A stretch of DNA of 64,000 nt from assembly GCA_902806575.1 (NCBI GenBank), contig CADCXD010000007.1, positions 744,001 to 808,000 on the forward strand, in the 5' to 3' direction. A program made the position numbers and the translations under genes. The stretch comes from Jackrogersella multiformis (taxonomy: Eukaryota > Ascomycota > Sordariomycetes > Xylariales > Hypoxylaceae). The notes beneath the pieces were generated by a model, which ran no database searches, had not been told where the DNA came from, and saw nothing but the letters and a program-made list of their open reading frames with translations. How positions within the stretch are numbered: the stretch's first letter is position 1; every line of letters starts with the position of its first letter. Shown here in pieces: positions 46,415 to 56,200 of this stretch.

Positions 46415-49361
46415 ATGGACGATGCAGATCTTGGTAATAACATCGACGAGCAAGCCCAAGCCGTCGACGGTCCCGGGCACGAAAAGGATGGCCAACATGA
46501 CGCCATGAATGATCAGATTTATCTCGATCCGAGGTAAGTAATCTAATGCTCTACATACCAAGGTCATAGGTTAACCGAGTTTTAAAAATACCATAGCCGT
46601 TGGTGGTTCGCCTCGGCAGCGTTCCCCATGATAGCTGGCACGCTTGGTCCGGTTGCTTCGGCTTTCAGTATATGTGCACTGGTCAGAAACTGGAGACAGT
46701 ATATTCCACCGGGATCTGATGTCACCAAGGCCATTTATATCGAGGACCCCGTCTGGCTCTTGGTCGTGAACGCCATCCAGCTGGTTATTGCTCTAGTCGC
46801 TAACGTGTTCCTTTTGCTGAATATGACGAAAAGAGTACGGTTTTCTATCGCACAGCCCATAACCATAGTTGGTTGGTATCTATCAGCTGTCTGTCTTGTA
46901 GCCTTATGTGCTACGGCAACAGGACCACTAGAAATCCAACCCGAGATCGAATATGTCTGGTCCCAAGCCTTCTACTACGGCATGTTCGCAGCTATTGTCT
47001 ACTTTATAGTTGCTTCTCTCATGACAATCACCGTTTGGGGCGCATCGGCCGGTCATTATAGCAAGGATTTCGACTTGACGCCTAGTCAGAGGACATTGAT
47101 GCTTCAAACTATTATCTTTCTCATATACCTTCTTGTAGGGGCTTTGATTTTCTCCGAGATCGAGGGCTGGAACTATCTTGATTCTGTATACTGGGCGGAT
47201 ATCACTCTTTTCACCATAGGATTCGGCGATGTATCACCGCAGACCAGACTTGGCCGTGGCCTTCTCGTTCCGTACGCCCTCGTTGGCGTCATCAGCCTCG
47301 GTCTAGTGATTGGTTCGATTCGAAGTATGATCCTTGACCGCGGCAAACACAGGCTGGACGCGCGGATGTTAGAACGGCAGCGACGTCTATCTATCCGACG
47401 CATGCTGCGGAAGGGAAACGGCGGCATTTTTGAGCCCGTAGATGGCGAGACTTCAGATGCTTCTTCGAGAGCCCGCTGGACGGAATTTGAACGCCGGCAA
47501 AAGGAATTCCAGCTGATGCGGAAGATTCAACGACAGGTATGTACCAAGAAATTTACCTCGAACTCCCAAGGGTTTTTTTCACTTAACTGTGATCCCCCTT
47601 TCATATGGTCTTGTAATATGTCTATTCACTAATTTTAATTATGAGTAGTAAGTGGCTAATATTATTTTCTTCCACTACGGCTCGTGAGAAGTTTAAAGGG
47701 TCATCCACCACCCCTTTCCTCTAATAGCGGGTTGCATCCATATAGCAAGTCCCCCCACGCTATTGTAATAGACTAATATTACGCAGAGCATCTAAAAGAG
47801 AGCGGTGGACCGCGATGGCAATATCTACAACCACCTGGGTTTTGCTCTGGCTTGTAGGCGCTAAGATCTTTCAAGAATGCGAAGCTCCGTATCAGGGATG
47901 GACCTACTTCGATGGCTTCTACTTCGCCTTCACGGCTTTGACGACGATCGGATACGGCGATCTTACCCCGGTATCGAACTCGGCCAAGGCTTTCTTTGTC
48001 TTCTGGTCTCTCCTCGCCCTACCTACCATGACTATTCTCATATCGAACGCGGGAGACACGATCGTGAAAGGCGTCAAAGACGGCACGCTTCTCCTCGGAA
48101 ACATAACGATTCTACCTGGGGAGCACGGCTTTAGAAAGGAGATAAAACAGTTGCTATCGCAACTATCTTGCGGGATTCTGTTCGTGGACAGCGATATCGA
48201 AGAAAGTCCTCCGGGCTTCCTAGGAGCAGCTAATGAGCACAGAGATAACGACGAGGAAGGGGAGGAGGAGGCAGAAGCAGAGGCAGAAGAAGAGGAAGAG
48301 GAGGCGAAGGAAGAAGAGGACGAGTGGCGGAGATCCGGTAAAATCAATGTGAACAACGTAGACAGCAGCCGCACAGCCGAGAACGACGCGGAAAAGGGAG
48401 AATCGAAGACAGCCTCTACGCCGACAGCAGACGCTCCGCCTAGATCTACACCTAAACCATCGCCCGCGGGAGACTCAAGACCGAGATCGAAGTCTCCCGG
48501 GCGAGCATCCTCGATAGCTAGAGAGAGCCTGCCCACCGAACTGCCCAAATCCCGCGCCGAATACCACCTCGTCCTGATCGACGAGATTTCGCGCGTGACT
48601 AAGCACCTGCGGCGCTCGCCGCCGCGCGAGTACACCTTTAGGGAGTGGTCAGTAATCCATCCATCCGTTTACTTAACTCCGAGCCCTTCAGCGCCTAGAA
48701 CCCTACCCCTCAGCGACCCCGCCGCGAGGCGTTTTCCTCTCGCCCTGGTAGGCCAGGAGAAAATCAGACGTGGCACCTCATTCATAACCATCCTCGGCGT
48801 GTCCGCCGCTCGAGCTCTACGGTATAGTCAGGTTGTTGTTGGGCAGTCGCGTGCTAACATTTGGTGCCCAGGGCCTGGTACCTACGGCTTATAGGCGAAG
48901 ACGAAAGAAACGCCGAGCACCACCGCCGGCCCGAGAGGCGACCGCCAGCGCCGCGCGGCAGACAACATCCTCGTCCTCGTCTTCACTCTCACCTGCACCC
49001 CCATCCGCACCCACATCTCCACCTCCACCCTCGAGCGGGCCCTCCACGCAAAGACACCGCCTCGAACAGCAGCGGCGACGAGAAGGAAGGAGGAGGAGAA
49101 AGCTCCGGCCCCGCGGCGGCCGCGCCGCCGAAGTGGAGCTGGGTCGGCCACCGCAGCCCGCTGATGGACACGCGCGAGGAGGCGGAGTGGATCCTGGACA
49201 AGCTGGAGCAGAAGCTCAGGGAGGAGCTGCAGGCCGTGGTCAAGGAGCAGTCGTCGGGCCGCGACGGCGACGCGCTGGACGAGGTCGAGGAGGAGGAGCG
49301 CCAGAACGAGCAGAAGGCGCCCGAGTCGCGCGCCCTGGCTTACATGCGGAGTGATGATTAG
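46415..49361 (+). CDS. TOK-type two-pore outward-rectifier K+ channel
   Basis: Fungal plasma-membrane potassium channel with eight membrane segments and two pore loops. Exons 46415-46533, 46597-47540, 47789-48647 and 48872-49361 give 803 aa. Helices run from WWFASAAFPMIAGTLGPVAS onwards. Pore 1 has TIGFGD at residues 246-251 and pore 2 TIGYGD at 407-412, between WTYFDGFYFAFTALT and the last helix FFVFWSLLALPTMTILIS. The third exon has a long Glu-rich tract (EEAEAEAEEEEEEAKEEEDE) and a Ser/Pro linker. The last exon resumes with REWAWYLRLIGEDERN, has a His/Pro-rich stretch, then a helix (EEAEWILDKLEQKLREELQ) and ends AYMRSDD. The second intron junction is uncertain: GTATGT at 47537 with an acceptor at 47745 also keeps the frame (816 aa), but the GTACCA donor at 47541 fits family spacing better (KIQRQ-VS-SKRERW). 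Confidence 0.93.
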
Positions 49362-50023
49362 TCGAGCAATGTGCTAGGTAGGTAGGTGATCAACTAGATA
49401 CCTGATAATTGAAATACGAAGATACCCCTTACGATTTATTTACCTAGTGGCCTCGTTTATTCTTCGTCGATGACGATTCGGTACAGCACAGTCGCCGAGC
49501 ATTGCTCAGAAAAGATAGGTAGCTAAGTGTAAAGAGTGTCTGATTCCAAATTTACCAATCTGCGTGAAATCGGGGGCGTATCTCTTCAAAGAGAAGCAAC
49601 CCTAAAAGTCATGTTCGTCGTAAAAACTCCCCCCACATGAGCGATGTCCGTCCTGATTCCATGTTTCTTGTTGTTCAGGGAGGAAAAAGGACGGAGTAAA
49701 TGACATCCCCTAAGTGTATATATCTCAAGCCACTCCAAGCTCCTCCTCTTCCTCCTCCTCCATCATCAAGCTTATTAGAACAGATACCAAACACATCTTG
49801 TTCATTTTGTTTTAAATTTAAAATAAGAGTAGTAAAGACGACAGCCACTTAAGAAATCGGTTTTCCCCATTCTTTCGCCCTAGCTAGACTTGGTTAGATG
49901 TGCTCAGGAAGATCAACACCCTCCGTCCACCTAGTCCTATAGGTTAAATATTACGTTAGCATAACGGTCGGTCTAGAAATAAACGAGATTCGGTTGGATT
50001 TGAAGAGGTTTCAAAGGTATAAC
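49362..50023. other. Intergenic region between two convergent genes
   Basis: No gene supported. Contains CTAGGTAGGTAGGTGA at 49374-49389 and a CTCCTCCTCTTCCTCCTCC run (49739-49757). Confidence 0.5.
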
Positions 50024-51842
50024 CTACGATGGTTGAAGCTGGTCCTTACTCAAGTGCAAATCTCCCCACTTTTCAGTGTCATAGAATGGGCACATGTCTC
50101 CACGAGTACATGGCGCTCGGGGACAATGATGGGAGAGATAGCAGTCGTAATCGACACAATATGGACCGGCGGGACATAAGCTAGTTCGAGCTTTGTAGCG
50201 GTGAATGGCAAGTTCCGGCCCAGTTAGCTCGGCATCATGCGTCTTGTCGCAACTGATGCCCCACTTGCATCGACCCTTGAGGTAAAAGTCGTTGCAGAAA
50301 ACGGATGGCTTGATGTTCTGAAATTTGGCCTGGTAAGACGCCTGCGCAGGAGTCCTAGGCGGATGCTGCGTAGGCGAGTCAATACGGTAGTTATCCATAT
50401 TATAAAATAGAACCTTTGGCTGTTTCTTTGGCTTGGGCACTTTAACTGTGACATTTTGAAGGTCGTTGACTCCGCCTGCCGTGGCATAGCTGATCGAGGT
50501 GCCTCCATTTCCAGAGCTAATGACACTCGATGTACGAGGCGGCTGACCAGCAGCAGATTGCTCGGGTGTAGAGGAAGGCAGTATTGGCGACGATGTATTA
50601 ACAGACACTGGAGTAGAGGAAGGAACAGGAGTAGATTGTCTTTGCTCCTGTGCAGGTGAGACTACCGAGGTCGGCTTCTGTATAGGTTGTGTAGGTCGAG
50701 CAATTGGACCAGGCACAGGAGACGACTGTACAGGCGAACGAGGTCTATGGGGCATTGTCAGAAGCGCATGCTTTGTCTCATTGCCTAAAGGCTCTGTTCT
50801 GAAAACTTCGTCGAAACGTAAGATAGGAAATCCGAGAGACCTAAAACCCGGCTCCGCGTGCGTAGTCTCCAAGAGCACGAGCCTATTATCAACAGATCCC
50901 GTATATTCACGAAGATCGTGCAGATAACCATTATCGTGACAACACCCAGCCAGAAATATTTTCTTGCATTGGATGTTTCTGTAGTAGTGATTAAGCATAC
51001 CTGGACGCAGATGAGCAGACTTGAAAAGGGGATGAGGCTATCGCTATTGAGAACGTACGTCTTATCTTGGAGTCTGCGTTCTCTTTGCCCTTCCCGACAT
51101 TAACGAAGTCAAATTCCGCACGACTGTTGGTGAAACGTTCTGCGAACAGGCGCATGTCGTCATCATATTCAATAACTCGAGACAGGCGTAATGACTTAGA
51201 CAAGTCATTGAGATTTGCATAGACTCGAACAAGAATAGGAATATCTTCCTGCCTGGCCCCTGTGTCTCTTAGGTTCTCCCGGACAGCCTGCTTGAGTTTT
51301 ATCGCAGCTTTCTCCGCGCCCCCGATAGGGTCACGCAGAAATTCGTCTGCAAACTTAGCTCCATCGCCATCAATAAGAACAGCAACGAATGAGTCTTTCT
51401 CCTATTGCGAGCGTTAGCGAAAAGAAAAGTACCCATCAAAGACGAGACGATAGAACGGACAAGCTGTTGCGCGAGCCTCTGAACTTCATTATCAAGTTTA
51501 ATAGCCTTTGATTGGTAACCAGCTCGGGAAGCCTTTTGATCTTCTAGGTCAAGTTCAAGTTCCTTAATCTTCTTAGCATCGGCCTCGATTTTCTCGAGAA
51601 TATTCTATCGAGTCTGTATTAGCTAACAAGACATCACCAGAAGTCGATATACACAAGAGGGCATCAAGGGCAATAATAAATAAAAATAAAAACAAAATAA
51701 AGACGAGGGATTCTAATAGGTGACTTACGTGAATGAAAGCCTGCCTCTCACTATCAACTTGGAAATAATGACTAAGTCGACTTGATGTTTCTGCTGTAAG
51801 AGCAGCGGGATCTTGCCCGTTTAACATCAATGAAGACCCCAT
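50024..51842 (-). CDS. PIN/NYN-like domain plus CCCH zinc-finger protein
   Basis: Exons 51842-51729, 51604-51461, 51401-51059 and 51000-50024 (minus) give 525 aa. A helical, probably coiled-coil N-terminus (EKIEADAKKIKELELDLEDQ) is followed from residue ~87 by a domain beginning DSFVAVLIDGDGAKFADEFL and containing ILVRVYANLNDLSKSL, DFVNVGKGKENADSKI and KKIFLAGCCHDNGYLHDL, a Rossmann-like layout with acidic residues at strand ends, as in NYN/PIN nucleases. A long Pro/Ser/Thr/Gln-rich linker follows (PHRPRSPVQSSPVPGPIA). The zinc finger is C436-x8-C445-x5-C451-x3-H455 in FCNDFYLKGRCKWGISCDKTH, with more Cys/His downstream (SLCPAGPYCVDYDCYLSHHC). The third exon's upstream donor is a weak GTCCGT (51460), needed to join RLAQQL to EKDSF. 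Expected to bind, possibly cut, RNA; nuclease activity is an inference. Confidence 0.85.
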
Positions 51843-53255
51843 GCGCCCTATCTGTGGCAATCAACCACAGTGTCGTATGTAAGAAAAGACTGAATTCTTA
51901 TTTGGGATGAATGCTATTTAGTTAGAGCTAGGTAGTTGGACTCCGCGATGAGGATTCAGCGTTAGCCGCCCGAAATGACAAGTCAGTCGAAATGACAGGG
52001 ACCCCAGGACGCAGGACGCAGGACGCAGTATGTCGGACGTCGGACGTATTGGTAGGGATGAACGATATTATGTTATAAAAACGAGATGAAAAGAAGCATG
52101 AGAAGATAATATTTCTCTCTTATTACAAATTTATCTAGGTGGCTTCATTAAAATGCAAACTTGTAATCCGATTGCGAGATGATTGAGATTGAGAACACGG
52201 CAAACGCGTCTCCTATTTTGCTGTCAAAAAAAAGTTGAGGTGTTGTCGGTTGAGATTCCGAGCCCAAATGGAGTTCATGATTTAGGTAGGTAGAGTTGTG
52301 GAGATAGTGGAGGCTAACACGTGATATATTATCCAGTCACTGTGCGAGGTACCTTCCTACCCTAGTACCTAAGTAGCCTACCTAGCACCTACCCCTAGGT
52401 ATGTAGGTACCTAGAGGTAGGTACAGTAGAACCTTGGAAGCAAGGGGAATGCCTATGTACCTAGGTACCTACCTGGTAAAATTGGGGGACGCGAGACCGG
52501 GGAACGGAACATCCATCCATTAACATCCATCCAACCAGAATCAATCTTCTCCTTACATCCAGCTTTACCAACATGCCTCAAATATCCTAGGGCTACCTAC
52601 CGGTAGGCTACTGGGCTACTGGGCTACCTACCTCTTAATAAAATCATTTAGCAATTATCCATTACCTTAGGACCTCCCATGCGCTGTTTCTGTTTGACCT
52701 TGTCCGTTTCATTCAATCTATCAACCTTGGAAGTAATTTGTCGAAGCAGCGACAGACAAACGAATAACCCCTATTCATTTTTATCCTCACCCGAAGCGCC
52801 ACGAGACCTACCTAATAGGTACTTCGCCCAATGATTATTCCTTCATGGTGAGACATCAATTCCCCGGTAGACTATGTGCCTGCTTCGTACGCGCCTCTTA
52901 ATTTTGTGGCGGAGACAAGCAGTGAACTTTTTACTACGGTGTCCTTCTATATTATCTACCTCACAGTAACTCCTTGGCCGCTTAGGACTAATAATCCATA
53001 CTCTTTCATTTCAAGTGCTCCAGTGCTCTTAGCCATCATGTGTCCATCCCGTGTTATGTACACGAGAGTACCTACATATGTAGGTAGATATTTTCCTCAA
53101 TATTATGTAGGTACATTGCTCAATTGGTGTTCTGTATAACATCCATCTGCAAAGCTCTCTCCACCTGTACCATAGCAAACCTGTTTACATGCATACCAGC
53201 GCCTGTATATCATCCAGCAATCAGGCAATCCACTCTAGTTCTATGGTGGCGGAGT
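51843..53255. other. Intergenic region dense in ACCTAGGT motifs and short tandem repeats
   Basis: No gene supported. A heptamer CAGGACG is repeated three times at 52005-52025, followed by CGGACGT pairs. Words of the ACCTAGGTACC type are dense at 52347-52475 and 52596-52635. A small frame at 52876-53139 shows no domain. Confidence 0.55.
52347..52475. repeat. Dense ACCTAGGT / GTACCTACC cluster
   Basis: In under 130 bp there are repeated AGGTACC, CCTACCTAG, CCCCTAGGTATGTAGGTACC and TACCTAGGTACCTACC words in both orientations, enough to form several alternative hairpins. The same words recur in other intergenic regions of the window. Confidence 0.7.
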
Positions 53256-55016
53256 TTAGGCCGTGTCGTCTGAGCCACCATCGACAATCTGTTTGGTTAA
53301 TCTAACCTCTTCCCAGTCACTATCTCTAATCTCGAGAACCACCAGACTCAGGCCGATTGTAATTTTGGGGTCTCTTATCGGTTTACATACGCAACGGCAG
53401 ATTCGTGGCCCGGTTCTAATACCTAGAAATGCTGAACTTTGGCGATCTAGTTGACTGCCGACTCTCCAGTTCGCGAGGATTCCCGTAGGATATGGCCGTT
53501 GGTCCTTAAACAGGTCAATGAATTGAAAATGTTGTCTTCTTTGAAGGCTCTCCCGGCTCGAATATGTCACTCTCGCAAAAAACTCGAAGATTACATCTTG
53601 TCGATGATTTATACAGCGTGCTGCCTGGTTGATCATCTCTCCTATACGAAAGCAGGTCCGCAGCACAGTGTCCGAGGACAGTCCCGAGACTGTAGGACGG
53701 TCTCGAACCTTTTCAGGGAAAGGAGGCCGGATGAATGGCTTTAAGTGTATCGTGTCCTCGACATGAGGGTTGTTCTCAGCACGCTCCTTCACGCATGAGG
53801 TTTGATCTGCCGGTGGCAGGCGATTTGTATCTTGAAGACCAGCAGTCGACGAATTTTTCTGAAATGTACTCGTCATGGCGTACACGGTATTCCAGTCGAC
53901 ATCATCATCATCGAGGAGATCCTCTTGGTCGTTGTCAAGCTCCGCAGTCACGTTCACCGATTGCGAGCCCCTCGGCTTTTCTGAGGAGGTAAGAGGCGAT
54001 GAATATTGCAGAGCCGGGTCATACTGAATGGCCGATCTCGAGTCCTGATCCCATGCTTGAGTGATACTGGAAGGAGGAACATGTGTTTCTTGTATACCAT
54101 GATGAGCCACGTCGAGAAGACAAGCTATGTCTTCTTCTATCAATTCATCGTCCAGGGGATATTCATCTTCAGGGTCAATGTTGGCGGTAACAGTTAAGCT
54201 ACCCGGCCCAGCCACTTTCCCTTCAAGTCCATCAGCATTACTCACATCAATCTGAGGTCTGTTTTTTCTTGTCGAAACTTGATATAATCGGCTGGCAGGT
54301 TGTGCAATCGTGCTAGATACGTCGCCATTGCTCGAACCTTGAGAAGCCTTGGTCGTCCCTGGTGCATATGGAATCATTGCAGAGATAAAGCTTTGTTTGC
54401 TAGCAAGCGAAGAGCTGTATATTGCATCTAATTCGTTCGCTGACTCCGCTACATATTTATGGTTAGGCTGGCCCCAAGAGTCCTGCCGTCTCTGAGAAGG
54501 ATAAGGAGTCAATTGCTCCATAGTGGTCCATCCTGGCGGATGTTGAAACCCGGAAACTTGGGATTGGGCTGCATTATAATAATCCGACGCATCGTTTTCT
54601 ATTTTGGAAGACGAGATACGATTATTTGTAGCCGTAAATTTTGTAACCCTAAGGGTCTGAAAGGGGCTAGAAAGTGGTGTGGCAGGTAGAGTCAAGTGGC
54701 GCTTCGAACGCTTCGCACTATCATCGTCATATGCCATTCGCTTGCGTTTCGAGACCTGAGTCTGGCCATTTAGACTTGGATCCTCCGAAGAGATATCAAG
54801 CATCTCCACATCAGCGACAGGGTCCGAGTCAATAGAGGAACCCTGAGTGGCTTCGAGCAGTGAAGATTCATGATCATTGATTGGCGCGAATCTGCTTCTG
54901 GGAGAGTTGTCTTCCTGTGAGATGGGAGGTGGCTGTTCTACCAGCGAATAGCCTCGGCTGCTTCGTTGATTATAAGCCCGCATTGGGGAGAGGTCCTGGT
55001 TTCCGTTACGAGACAT
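53256..55016 (-). CDS. Uncharacterised acidic, mostly disordered protein with a structured C-terminal domain
   Basis: I do not recognise this family with confidence. The single exon encodes 586 aa from the ATG at 55016 (MSRNGNQDLSP); an open extension upstream to 55133 starts at a less likely hydrophobic MIPNILTISYLFL. Residues 1-400 are low-complexity, with a basic nuclear-localisation-like KRKRMAYDDDSAKRSKR, and two acidic segments (PEDEYPLDDELIEEDIACLL and DNDQEDLLDDDDVDWNTVY), each after a VNVTAEL/LTVTANI-type strand. The last ~170 residues look folded: RPPFPEKVRDRPTVSGLSSD, TVLRTCFRIGEMINQAARC, DVIFEFFARVTYSSRES, HFQFIDLF, GPRICRCVCKPI and LSLVVLEIRDSDWEEVRL. The alternation of strands and one helix could be an OB-like fold, which is speculation. 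The NLS and acidic repeats suggest a nuclear protein. It is divergent from lsb5. Confidence 0.75.
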   Translation of the reverse strand: MSRNGNQDLSPMRAYNQRSSRGYSLVEQPPPISQEDNSPRSRFAPINDHESSLLEATQGSSIDSDPVADVEMLDISSEDPSLNGQTQVSKRKRMAYDDDSAKRSKRHLTLPATPLSSPFQTLRVTKFTATNNRISSSKIENDASDYYNAAQSQVSGFQHPPGWTTMEQLTPYPSQRRQDSWGQPNHKYVAESANELDAIYSSSLASKQSFISAMIPYAPGTTKASQGSSNGDVSSTIAQPASRLYQVSTRKNRPQIDVSNADGLEGKVAGPGSLTVTANIDPEDEYPLDDELIEEDIACLLDVAHHGIQETHVPPSSITQAWDQDSRSAIQYDPALQYSSPLTSSEKPRGSQSVNVTAELDNDQEDLLDDDDVDWNTVYAMTSTFQKNSSTAGLQDTNRLPPADQTSCVKERAENNPHVEDTIHLKPFIRPPFPEKVRDRPTVSGLSSDTVLRTCFRIGEMINQAARCINHRQDVIFEFFARVTYSSRESLQRRQHFQFIDLFKDQRPYPTGILANWRVGSQLDRQSSAFLGIRTGPRICRCVCKPIRDPKITIGLSLVVLEIRDSDWEEVRLTKQIVDGGSDDTA

Positions 55017-56200
55017 CCTATGAGGAAAGTATTTGCAGATAGATTGAAATGTAGCATACCATCTACCTATATATGTAGGTAGATACCTACCGGTAAGAAA
55101 CAAGTAAGAAATAGTTAAAATATTAGGTATCATTCAGCCACGAGTCTACTACTTAGACACTATTAATTGCTAGGTACCACAGAACTGCCGATAGCCCTGG
55201 AGAGTTCAACACGAGTAAACTATGTATATGTGGTACCTACCTGACTAGGTACCTAAGAGAAGCCTTAAGAGAATCTAGAAACTGCATTGAGGATTAAGCA
55301 CCTACGTGTGCTACCTACCTACCTACCTAGGTAGATACCTTGTACGTAAGATTTGTTTGAAGTGTTCGAATAAGGAAGCTGCTGGCATGATAGTCGAGAG
55401 AGAATCGGGAGGCGCGTTCTAAATAAGGAAACCTCGATAATTCAATACTAAGTCAACCTTGAAACCCAACCCACTTAACAGGTACCTTATGTATCTAGGT
55501 AGGTATTTAACTGTTGACTACCTACATACCTAGATAAATTCATTTAAAGAAAGGCGCCACCACTGTAACACAATCAATTATCTCACCCCCGCCCACTGAC
55601 GGGTTCCTACCTGACACCTGATACCTGACACCTGACATCAGAGTTCAGAGTTTCAATTGCTGGCGGGAACCTCGTCAGCCTCCTTGATACTTCGTAATAC
55701 CTAGCGTTGATTCGACCTATCTCGTCAAGGTTCACCTTATTTATTCTACCACCTTACCTTACCTCCTAGGTACTTATTCTATCGATCATAGTTCCATTCT
55801 TTGGGGAAATATATAGGTACCTACAGATAAATTCCTCCATCCTCTACGTCTGACCACCCGCGCTAGTCATTTCCTATCCCATACTACAGCATCAGGTTCC
55901 CTATTAACGAAGCCGAGTCAGCCTGGCCCTGGAGGTCTTACAAACAGGCACTTACGTGTAAGATTACAGACAACCTTGGAAGTCAATCATTTATGACATA
56001 TTCTGCCTTATCGAAATCGCCGACTGCGCCTCCTCGCCATACTCACTTGATCATCATAAGGCTGTGACATTACCGCACATGCTCACGAGCCTCTAGGGGT
56101 GCGTTTTGCCATATACCATTCTTCCGAGAACGAAATTTATTCAAATTTACTTCCGACTTTGACGTCACATCGCTATCTCCACTAAGGGCCCACTGCGAAC
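55017..56200. promoter_or_regulatory. Divergent intergenic region with ACCTAGGT repeats and CCTGACA tandem repeats
   Basis: A 1.2-kb interval between the starts of the minus-strand gene and lsb5. Motif clusters: CTACCTATATATGTAGGTAGATACCTACCGG (55062-55092), CTACCTACCTACCTACCTAGGTAGATACC (55312-55340) and TACCTGACACCTGATACCTGACACCTGACATC (55609-55640). No gene visible. Confidence 0.6.

Noticed and set aside
48833..49354. 173-aa plus frame overlapping the last exon of the K+ channel
   Set aside because: Arg/Pro/Ser low-complexity shadow; the other frame joins at the splice site to REW-AWYLRLIGEDERN and contains the conserved helix.
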